From the NCBI RefSeq assembly GCF_000813825.1, contig NZ_JWTA01000005.1, positions 310,001 to 374,000 on the forward strand: a stretch of 64,000 bases of DNA, read 5' to 3'. The notes beneath the pieces are model-generated. The model ran no database searches and was not told the origin of the DNA. It saw only the letters and a program-made list of their open reading frames with translations. Position numbers and translations under genes: made by a program. The stretch is from Chryseobacterium taiwanense. Lineage in GTDB: Bacteria; Bacteroidota; Bacteroidia; Flavobacteriales; Weeksellaceae. Of this stretch, positions 35,241 through 41,388 are shown one piece after another (the first letter of the stretch is position 1; every line of letters starts with the position of its first letter).

Positions 35241-35570
35241 TTAATGTTTTTGAGTGATTTGGTTTACGGAATCTGTTAGTTCGTTCCAGGTATTTTGAAG
35301 TTCATCTAAAAATAATTTACCTTTTTCAGTAATCTGGTAGTATTTTCTTGGTGGTCCTCCAGTAGATTCTTCCCATCTATATGAAAGAAACTCACCATTT
35401 TTCAATCTTGTTAAAAGAGGGTAGAGTGTTCCTTCTACTACGTCCAGTTTTCCTTTTTTTAGTTCATCTATTAAGTCGGAAACATACATTTCACGATGAT
35501 TGATGAGACTTAAAATACAGAATTCCAGAATTCCTTTTCGCATTTGCGCTTTGGTATTTTCAGTATTCAT
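35241..35570 (-). CDS. PadR-family transcriptional repressor
   Basis: A 109-residue winged-helix regulator of the PadR family: the N-terminal helix-turn-helix covers about 10-75 with the family signature VVEGTLYPLLTRLKNGEFLSYRWEE, followed by a short dimerisation helix. It probably represses its own two-gene operon with the PspC protein. The promoter region has two inverted repeats whose spacing suits PadR dimers, with the -7 element inside one of them. The inducing signal is unknown. Confidence 0.9.
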   Translation of the reverse strand: MNTENTKAQMRKGILEFCILSLINHREMYVSDLIDELKKGKLDVVEGTLYPLLTRLKNGEFLSYRWEESTGGPPRKYYQITEKGKLFLDELQNTWNELTDSVNQITQKH

Positions 35571-35643
35571 CTTTAATAAGTTTTGTTAATTAGTTATATA
35601 ATTTTCGAAGTTCGGAACCTAGCTAGTTGATCCTATTTCGATT

Positions 35644-35700
35644 TTACATTACAAAGATATGTAAATAAAATGGTATTATGCAATACAAAGTAGTGTATTT
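35644..35700 (-). promoter_or_regulatory. padR promoter with two dyads
   Basis: TATCTTTG on the minus strand (35653-35660) is a consensus -7 element. It lies within the dyad TTTACAT-9-ATGTAAA (35644-35666). A second dyad, AATAC-8-GTATT (35683-35700), covers the -33 region. This layout fits autorepression by PadR. The rest of 35571-35884 is AT-rich with only a weak promoter-like TATTTTTA near 35808 facing the HD gene. Confidence 0.5.
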
Positions 35701-35884
35701 TTTAAATTGAAATATATAAATTATTGAAAATCAATTAAATAATTTTTATGCGTTTTTAAAGTTAACTTTATTTAAGTCGAAAAATTTTCCAAAAATTTTA
35801 AATTTTCGTATTTTTAGATCAGAAATTTTGATGAAATTCTGAGAATTGATTCAAAAAAATGAATAGTATAAAGAATAATTAAGA

Positions 35885-36475
35885 ATGAAAATACAGAAGG
35901 AGATTGATTTTATCTTGGCAGTCGATGCCCTGAAAAATGTACAAAGAAGAAACTATAATGCAGATGATACGAGAAGAGAAAATACGGCGGAACATTCTTG
36001 GCAGATTATAATTTTAGCCCAAATCCTTTTTCCTTACGCGAAAAATAGGGCCGATATTGATTTATTAAGAGTAATCAGAATGCTTTCCATTCATGATTTG
36101 GTAGAAATTGAAGCAGGAGATACCTTCTTATTTGATGAAGCAGCAATGGTAGGAAAGTTTGAAAGAGAAAAAATTTCGGCTCAAAAGATTTTTGGAATTT
36201 TAGATGAGCCTTTACGTACAGAATTCTTTAATCTGTGGCTGGAATTTGAAGAAGAAAAAACTCCTGATGCTATTTTTGCCTGTTCTATCGACCGAATTAT
36301 GCCTTTCATTCTGAATTCACATACTTCAGGGAAAAGTTGGACAGAAGCCGGAGTCACGGAAAAACAAATCAGAAACATGCTGGAGAATGCTATTGTAAGA
36401 GCTTCCGATGAAATGGGAGAGGCTTTTCATCATCTATTGAACCTTAGTCTTGAATCTGAAAAAGTGTTAAGATAG
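35885..36475 (+). CDS. HD-domain hydrolase, YfbR/HDDC2-like
   Basis: A 196-residue HD-superfamily phosphohydrolase. The metal ligands are visible as His in TAEHSW (about 38), the HD pair in MLSIHDLVEIEAGD (about 77-78) and a later Asp in CSIDRIMPF. Length and motif order match the COG1896 group that includes the 5'-deoxynucleotidase YfbR and eukaryotic HDDC2, so dephosphorylation of a deoxynucleoside monophosphate is likely. The gene stands alone and ends in front of two strong hairpins. Confidence 0.85.
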   Translation: MKIQKEIDFILAVDALKNVQRRNYNADDTRRENTAEHSWQIIILAQILFPYAKNRADIDLLRVIRMLSIHDLVEIEAGDTFLFDEAAMVGKFEREKISAQKIFGILDEPLRTEFFNLWLEFEEEKTPDAIFACSIDRIMPFILNSHTSGKSWTEAGVTEKQIRNMLENAIVRASDEMGEAFHHLLNLSLESEKVLR

Positions 36476-36510
36476 GTTTTAATTTAGAATAAACGATAGA
36501 AAATAAAAAA

Positions 36511-36537
36511 GTTTCAGCGGGTAAAGCCCGCCGAAAC
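36511..36537 (-). terminator. terminator for the thioesterase gene (minus strand)
   Basis: GTTTCAGCGGG pairs with CCCGCCGAAAC (one A.C mismatch) around a 5-base loop. On the minus strand it is followed by a run of six T, so it ends transcripts of the thioesterase gene at 36597. Confidence 0.7.
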
Positions 36538-36565
36538 TCGTAATAAACATGATGAAAATATAGGA

Positions 36566-36598
36566 TTCCGGCGACCGAAGGTCGCCGGAACCTTTTTT
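36566..36598 (+). terminator. terminator for the HD-domain gene (plus strand)
   Basis: TTCCGGCGACC and its perfect complement flank a GAA loop and are followed by a T-run on the plus strand. The T-run overlaps the stop codon of the thioesterase gene. The high GC of the stem stands out in this AT-rich region. Confidence 0.85.
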
Positions 36599-36980
36599 AT
36601 AGTATTGAGATTGGTTTCTTAAATTCGTCAATGGCTACAAAAGTAAAATCCCCGACAATAGCTCTTTCTCTTTCGTAAGAGTACATTTGTTCGGTGTAGA
36701 TTTCAACACTTACCTTCATACTTGTTTTTCCTACGTGAGAAACTTTTCCGATAAGTTCTACGATGGTTCCTGCAGGAATAGATCTTTTAAAATCGATCTT
36801 ATCACTGCTTACGGTTACGACACGTTTTCTTGCAAATCGTGTCGCTGCAATGAAAGCCACTTCATCCATGAGCTGCATCGCTGTACCTCCAAAAAGAGTA
36901 TCGTAATGATTGGTTGTGTTGGGGAAAACTGCTTTGAAAATTCTGGTTTCCGATGCTTCAATTCTTTCTTCTGTAGTCAT
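36597..36980 (-). CDS. acyl-CoA thioesterase (YciA-like hotdog)
   Basis: A 127-residue single-hotdog acyl-CoA hydrolase. The conserved segment NHYDTLFGGTAMQLMDEVAFIAATRFAR at about 22-49 has the Asn, the Gly-Gly pair and the Asp used in the YciA/BACH family, which cleave medium to long acyl-CoA thioesters in the cytoplasm. It is preceded on its strand by a cobalamin riboswitch with its own promoter and no other gene between, so its expression may respond to B12. The stop codon overlaps the T-run of the opposing terminator. Confidence 0.85.
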   Translation of the reverse strand: MTTEERIEASETRIFKAVFPNTTNHYDTLFGGTAMQLMDEVAFIAATRFARKRVVTVSSDKIDFKRSIPAGTIVELIGKVSHVGKTSMKVSVEIYTEQMYSYERERAIVGDFTFVAIDEFKKPISIL

Positions 36981-37095
36981 ATTTCATTATTAATTAAAGC
37001 GAGATGAAATACATTAAAATAACAGAAGAATAGCAGGAACGTAAGATATTCCTGTTAAAATCCATCAGATCAATAAACTTCAGATCGCGAAAGTT

Positions 37096-37262
37096 TTTTG
37101 TTTAAAGAAAAGGCAGGTCTCCTGACTTGTAACATCTCTATTTCCTTCCCATGCTTTAGCACAGTGGATTTTTTATAAAGACTTCAGTTACTTACAGTTG
37201 CGCGACAGTTCGTGATTTTCACACGATTCCCTTTTAATCAGCAGCTAAGCAGAACCAATTTC
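37096..37262 (-). ncRNA. cobalamin riboswitch
   Basis: The minus strand shows the conserved cobalamin (AdoCbl/B12) riboswitch landmarks in order: GGTTCTG at the 5' end, the core GGGAATC...GAACTGTCGCGCAACTGTAAG (split here to keep it short), a variable hairpin, and the closing AAGTCAGGAGACCTGCC. The B12 box is GCGCAACTGTAAG. Bounds are approximate, from sequence landmarks. The next gene on the strand is the thioesterase starting at 36980, about 115 bases beyond. No B12 transport or synthesis gene is in the window. Confidence 0.85.
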
Positions 37263-37296
37263 TATGATGAATAAAGTTGTAAAACTTTTTCGGAAG

Positions 37297-37304
37297 CAAA
37301 AATA
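37297..37304 (-). promoter_or_regulatory. promoter of the riboswitch transcript, -7 element
   Basis: TATTTTTG on the minus strand matches TAnnTTTG and lies about 35 bases upstream of the riboswitch, after the stop of the preceding gene. It gives the riboswitch and thioesterase a dedicated transcript with a leader of roughly 310 bases. Confidence 0.6.
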
Positions 37305-37319
37305 AGAATAAATGGTGAA

Positions 37320-38117
37320 TTATTCAGGATTTTTATAAATAATCTGACTAATAGCCGCTCCTTGTTTAATAGACCAGAATGTGACATATCGGTTTTCTCC
37401 GGAACCATTAATCATATATAAGAAGATGTGATCTTGATCTAAAGCGGTAACGCCTACCTTATCAAAATCCATCGTAGGTTGAAACAGATTTTTTATAGCA
37501 TCTCTTACAAAAACAGAACCTCTTCCCGGTTGTTGCACTCGGATAGATTTTACCTCAGTCATTCCTTCAGGAAGCTCTTTACCGATTCCCCAGGTTTTCT
37601 GTTTATCGATTTTAATGATGTTTCCTTCCGCATCTTTTTCCTGTTTCTTAATATGGGCATAAGAAGGATAAATGTCGATAGTAACTTTGGTTCTCTGGTT
37701 TCCAGGTATTTTAGGATTTGTATCGTCTGTGAAAATCAAAGACTTTCCGTTTTTAGATTTAGAAGGAGTGAATTTAGGCAACTGATCTACAAAAACAACA
37801 CGGTTTTTATTCACCATGCCTTCCTTTGTAATGCTGTCGTATCGTACAAAAGGCTTATCAGTATCATCTTTTTCAGGATATTTAATCCAGATCCACTCTG
37901 TTTCGCCGGGTGCTGGTTTTACGTAGACAAATACATCACCGGTTTTCATACGGATCTTATCAATGATTTTTCGATAATCATCTTTGTGAACACGCACCAT
38001 TGCATAGCCTTCCTCTGCTTTTACCACTCCAAAAGGGATTTTGTTTTGTGCATTCACAAAAGCAAAAGAAAAAAGACTGAAAATTGATAGATATAATGCT
38101 TTGTTCACAGAAATCAT
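37320..38117 (-). CDS. hypothetical secreted protein
   Basis: A 265-residue protein with a signal peptide (MISVNKALYLSIFSLFSFAFVNAQ region, cleavage near residue 24). The mature part is rich in Lys, Asp and Val, has the repeated-looking segments YAMVRVHKDDYRKII and RGSVFVRDAIKNLF, and no cysteines. I do not recognise a family. The ATG at 38117 is used because the TTG at 38141 overlaps a consensus promoter. It is downstream of the ABC ATPase gene on the same strand but has its own promoter. Confidence 0.7.
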   Translation of the reverse strand: MISVNKALYLSIFSLFSFAFVNAQNKIPFGVVKAEEGYAMVRVHKDDYRKIIDKIRMKTGDVFVYVKPAPGETEWIWIKYPEKDDTDKPFVRYDSITKEGMVNKNRVVFVDQLPKFTPSKSKNGKSLIFTDDTNPKIPGNQRTKVTIDIYPSYAHIKKQEKDAEGNIIKIDKQKTWGIGKELPEGMTEVKSIRVQQPGRGSVFVRDAIKNLFQPTMDFDKVGVTALDQDHIFLYMINGSGENRYVTFWSIKQGAAISQIIYKNPE

Positions 38118-38138
38118 CTTAAAATTGTTTTGATAGTT

Positions 38139-38146
38139 CAAATATA
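38139..38146 (-). promoter_or_regulatory. promoter of the secreted-protein gene, -7 element
   Basis: TATATTTG on the minus strand, 21 bases before the ATG at 38117, matches TAnnTTTG. Confidence 0.5.
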
Positions 38147-38150
38147 TAAA

Positions 38151-38813
38151 TTAAATACTTTTCGGCAGATAATTATACCGTTGCAATTCTTTTAAATCTT
38201 CAATAGGTTTTAAATAAGATTCAGAAAGCAGGTAAATTTCATCCGAAATATCCAGTACTTCCTGATAACGGTGATCAGAAATAATGATTCCTTTTTCTTT
38301 TGACTGTTCTTTAATGAGTTTTTGCATTTCATTGGTCATTTTCGGGGAAAGTCCATTGAAAGGTTCATCCAGTAAAATGAATTGAGCTCCGGAGAAGATA
38401 ATTAACAAAGCTTCAACAATTTTCTTCTCACCTCCTGAAAGATTTCTTGAAGTTTCATCAAGAAAAGGTTTCATAATATCTAATTCAGCAAGTTTTTCTG
38501 AATTTTCTTTATTACAGAAAATAGAAATTAAATTTTTAATCTTTACACCTTTAGGAAGAAAGAAATATTGTGGTAAATAAGCAATTTTATCCTTTCTGTC
38601 CCACTGATGTTGAAGGACTTTATTGTCAACACTTATATGTTGATAATCTCCTTTTATTGTCCCAAAGATTATTTTGAGTAAAGTTGATTTTCCTGTGCCG
38701 TTTCTTCCCAAAATTCTGACAATTTTTCCTGTTTCGCAGCTAATATAAATATCTCTTAGAATTTTCTTTTCATCAAAAGATTTGGTTAGGCTGTCTACAT
38801 GTAATTTACTCAT
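38151..38813 (-). CDS. ABC transporter ATP-binding protein
   Basis: A 220-residue ABC ATPase with Walker A GRNGTGKST at 36-44, signature LSGGEK at 125-130, Walker B FILLDE at 145-150 and the H-loop ISDHR. All catalytic motifs are intact. The only neighbour that could be a partner is the small membrane protein gene that overlaps its start by eight bases. It has no classical permease nearby, so the substrate and direction are unknown; the pair resembles compact exporters of the peptide or lipid type. Confidence 0.88.
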   Translation of the reverse strand: MSKLHVDSLTKSFDEKKILRDIYISCETGKIVRILGRNGTGKSTLLKIIFGTIKGDYQHISVDNKVLQHQWDRKDKIAYLPQYFFLPKGVKIKNLISIFCNKENSEKLAELDIMKPFLDETSRNLSGGEKKIVEALLIIFSGAQFILLDEPFNGLSPKMTNEMQKLIKEQSKEKGIIISDHRYQEVLDISDEIYLLSESYLKPIEDLKELQRYNYLPKSI

Positions 38814-39087
38814 AAAACTGACAACTCATATTGATAATTAAACTTAATACAGCTGTGGAAATCCAAAGAAAGAGTCTGGAAAATCCAAAATTAGCATAAA
38901 AATAATACTCATCTTTTAATCTTAATTCATAAATCAGAAAATGTAAAGCCGGTAAAAATAAAAGAAAGCATAATCCAAAATTGCCAACGGTAAAACCAAG
39001 CTGTGTATTCATGAGTAAAGAAAATAGAATGGCAGGAATTAATAATTTTAAATAGAAAATCCATAAAATCTTTACGTTTCTTATCAT
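38806..39087 (-). CDS. small multi-helix membrane protein, likely ABC partner
   Basis: A 93-residue protein with about three TM helices (near 8-25, 30-48 and 70-90). It overlaps the ABC ATPase start by eight bases, showing translational coupling, and so is probably a membrane partner, although it is much smaller than a typical permease (usually six helices). The ATG at 39087 is chosen over 39108 because the latter overlaps the TATATTTG promoter. No family is recognised. Confidence 0.7.
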   Translation of the reverse strand: MIRNVKILWIFYLKLLIPAILFSLLMNTQLGFTVGNFGLCFLLFLPALHFLIYELRLKDEYYFYANFGFSRLFLWISTAVLSLIINMSCQFYE

Positions 39088-39105
39088 TCTTGATTTTTTG
39101 TTATT

Positions 39106-39113
39106 CAAATATA
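39106..39113 (-). promoter_or_regulatory. promoter of the ABC pair, -7 element
   Basis: TATATTTG on the minus strand, 18 bases before the ATG at 39087, matches TAnnTTTG. Confidence 0.55.
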
Positions 39114-39202
39114 TAAATTAGATATTTCTTGTAAGTCAATAGTTATGGTTTTAGTACTATTTACTGAAAATTCTCTAGCTCGGATTCTAATTTAAGCCTC
39201 TA

Positions 39203-39228
39203 TATTTTTGTAAAAAGGCTTATTTTTG
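39203..39228 (+). promoter_or_regulatory. two tandem -7 elements upstream of the T9SS cargo gene
   Basis: TATTTTTG occurs at 39203-39210 and again at 39221-39228, giving two possible start sites about 18 bases apart and a leader of roughly 55-75 bases before the ATG at 39289. Confidence 0.5.
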
Positions 39229-39288
39229 ACGCTTAATTAATCATGAAGAAAGTAAGTTCTCTAAATTACTTTTTACAACTCATCAACA

Positions 39289-40842
39289 ATGAAAAACATA
39301 TTTTCACTTTTAGCATTCATGCTCTCACTTATAATGATGGCACAAACAGCTCCTTCCATTCAATGGCAGAAGACACTTGGAGGAACCAACTGGGATCAGG
39401 GAGCTTCTGTCTGTCAAACTACAGACGGTGGTTCTATTGTAGCGGGTTATTCTCCTTCTACTGATGGTAATGTAACGGGAAATCACGGTGGTGGTGATTT
39501 TTGGATAGTGAAATTGGATAACAGTGGAAATATCCAATGGCAAAAATCATTGGGAGGTAGTGATTATGATTATGCTTACTCTATAAAGCAAACTTCAGAT
39601 GGTGGTTATATTGTTGCTGGAAGAACTGAGTCGAATGACGGCGATGTAACAGGATATCATGGTACTGTTCATCCTGATTTTTGGATTGTTAAGTTAGATA
39701 CGATTGGTAATATTCAATGGCAAAAATCAATTGGAGGAAGTAGCCATGATGTAGCTTACTCAATTCAGCAAACTTCTGACGGAGGTTATATCGTAGCAGG
39801 TGAGTCTTCATCAACAGATGGGGATGCAGTTGGTCATTTACCTTATAATAATACGGATCTTTGGATCGTAAAAATTAATAGTACAGGGAATATTCAATGG
39901 CAAAAATCATTTGGGGGCTATGGTTCAGAAGTTGCTTTTGATGCTAAGCAAACTTCAGATGGTGGATATATTGTTGCAGGAGCTACAGCTTCTAATAGTG
40001 GTGATGTAACATTGCTTTATGGTGAATATGACTATTGGGTATTAAGGCTTGATAGTGTAGGTAATTTGCAATGGCAGAAGACTTTTGGAGGAAGTGGTAC
40101 TGAAAATGCACAATCTGTAATACAAACTTCTGATGGCGGATATATGGTTGCAGGATTTTCAAGATCGGGCAACGGTCTTGTACATGATCACTACGGAAAT
40201 TTATATACTAATGACGCTTGGCTCATCAAGTTGGATGGAAACGGCAATATTATATGGAAGAAATCTAAAGGGGGAACGGGTAATGATGTTGCTAATTTTA
40301 TTAAGGAAATACCAGATGGAGGGTATGTATTTGCAGGGTACTCATCATCAGATGATGGAGATGCAGTCGGGAATCCTACAGGTTCAGCAAATTATTGGAT
40401 TGTAAGAATTGATAATAATGGAAATGTGATCTGGCAAAAATCAATGGGAGGAAGTTTAGCTGATTTTGGACAATCTATGAGTCAGACATCCGATGGTGGC
40501 TTTATCATGACGGGATATTCGTATTCGAACGACGGTGATGTTTCTCTTCATTACGGAATTCCGACGTATCCTGATTTTTGGGTGGTAAAGCTAGGTCCTG
40601 AAGTGTTGTCAACAAATGAGACAGAGTTGTTGGAAAGCTTTAGTATCTATCCAAATCCTGTGACAGATAAGCTGTTTGTTTCTGGTTTATCATCCGATGA
40701 AAAATATGAAATTTATTCAATGATCGGACAAAAGATAGTAAGCGGAATAACGTCACAATTTACTATAGATGTAAATGCTCTGCAAAAAGGTGTTTACTTT
40801 ATTCAAATGAAAGACAAGCAGCAAAAATTCATCAAAAAATAA
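39289..40842 (+). CDS. secreted seven-repeat protein with T9SS type A sorting domain
   Basis: A 517-residue secreted protein. A signal peptide (1-19) is followed by seven repeats of about 55-65 residues with the pattern GNIQWQKSLGG, QTSDGGYIVAG and a terminal DFWIVKLD; seven such units suggest a seven-bladed beta-propeller. The last 75 residues form a type IX sorting domain (SIYPNPVTDKLFVSG, then KGVYFIQMKDKQQKFIKK). The protein should cross the outer membrane by the gliding-associated secretion system and be anchored or released. Binding or adhesion is a reasonable but unproven role. Confidence 0.9.
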   Translation: MKNIFSLLAFMLSLIMMAQTAPSIQWQKTLGGTNWDQGASVCQTTDGGSIVAGYSPSTDGNVTGNHGGGDFWIVKLDNSGNIQWQKSLGGSDYDYAYSIKQTSDGGYIVAGRTESNDGDVTGYHGTVHPDFWIVKLDTIGNIQWQKSIGGSSHDVAYSIQQTSDGGYIVAGESSSTDGDAVGHLPYNNTDLWIVKINSTGNIQWQKSFGGYGSEVAFDAKQTSDGGYIVAGATASNSGDVTLLYGEYDYWVLRLDSVGNLQWQKTFGGSGTENAQSVIQTSDGGYMVAGFSRSGNGLVHDHYGNLYTNDAWLIKLDGNGNIIWKKSKGGTGNDVANFIKEIPDGGYVFAGYSSSDDGDAVGNPTGSANYWIVRIDNNGNVIWQKSMGGSLADFGQSMSQTSDGGFIMTGYSYSNDGDVSLHYGIPTYPDFWVVKLGPEVLSTNETELLESFSIYPNPVTDKLFVSGLSSDEKYEIYSMIGQKIVSGITSQFTIDVNALQKGVYFIQMKDKQQKFIKK

Positions 40843-40874
40843 AAAAAGAGCGTCTGTCAAGGCGCTCTTTTTTT
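40841..40874. terminator. bidirectional terminator
   Basis: AAAAAAAGAGCG pairs with CGCTCTTTTTTT across ten bases. It lies between the converging cargo and YcxB-like genes and overlaps the cargo stop codon. Confidence 0.85.
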
Positions 40875-40890
40875 ATGTTTAAACTGATTT

Positions 40891-41382
40891 TTAATCATTT
40901 CTCAGTTTTGCTTTTACCTGATTGCTTGTAATAATATTTCTAAGTTCCAAAATCTGATCTTTTGTAAAATATTTTTTAGGAACCATATTCATGACATGAA
41001 CGCTTTGATAGATTAAAAACCATTCCTTTTTTTCTTTAACTCGAAAAACGGAATTCCAGCTAAATTCTCCTTCAAAAGTTTCTCCTTGGTTCCGAATGTG
41101 CTCATTCGTAAACGTATAAGAAATATGTTCCTGAATTTTCTTATTAGAATAAAAAGCATTCTTCAAACGGAAATAAGAACGGATAACAATAAAAACAAAT
41201 GCAAAAAGAAGCCACATCGAAGCAGATTCTAGAATATTTCTTTCATCGCTTTCTTCCATGAAATACTTTGTTATAAAAAATACCAAAGCCAATAATGGGA
41301 AAATAAGAATCCTTGATAATGAATTTTTTACATTAAAAATCAAGAAATCCTTAAAAACAATATGAGTTTTTACTGTTATCAT
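40891..41382 (-). CDS. YcxB-like membrane protein
   Basis: A 163-residue protein with two TM helices (about 25-42 and 54-70) and a C-terminal cytoplasmic domain containing ISYTFTNEHIRNQGETFEGEFSW, which resembles the YcxB-like domain (a small PH-like fold). It begins six bases after the mutS2 stop, so it is probably the second gene of that transcript. The function of the family is unknown, and the link to MutS2 may be only positional. Confidence 0.7.
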   Translation of the reverse strand: MITVKTHIVFKDFLIFNVKNSLSRILIFPLLALVFFITKYFMEESDERNILESASMWLLFAFVFIVIRSYFRLKNAFYSNKKIQEHISYTFTNEHIRNQGETFEGEFSWNSVFRVKEKKEWFLIYQSVHVMNMVPKKYFTKDQILELRNIITSNQVKAKLRND

Positions 41383-41388
41383 TTTTCA

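Noticed and set aside
37479..38087. 202-codon open frame on the plus strand
   Set aside because: It is antisense to the secreted-protein gene at 37320-38117 and its translation is rich in Cys, Phe and His with no family pattern; the minus-strand frame has a signal peptide and promoter.
39289..40620. Regular repeats that could suggest a CRISPR array
   Set aside because: The repeats are coding, about 180 bases long and diverged, with no short unique spacers; they are protein repeats of the T9SS cargo.
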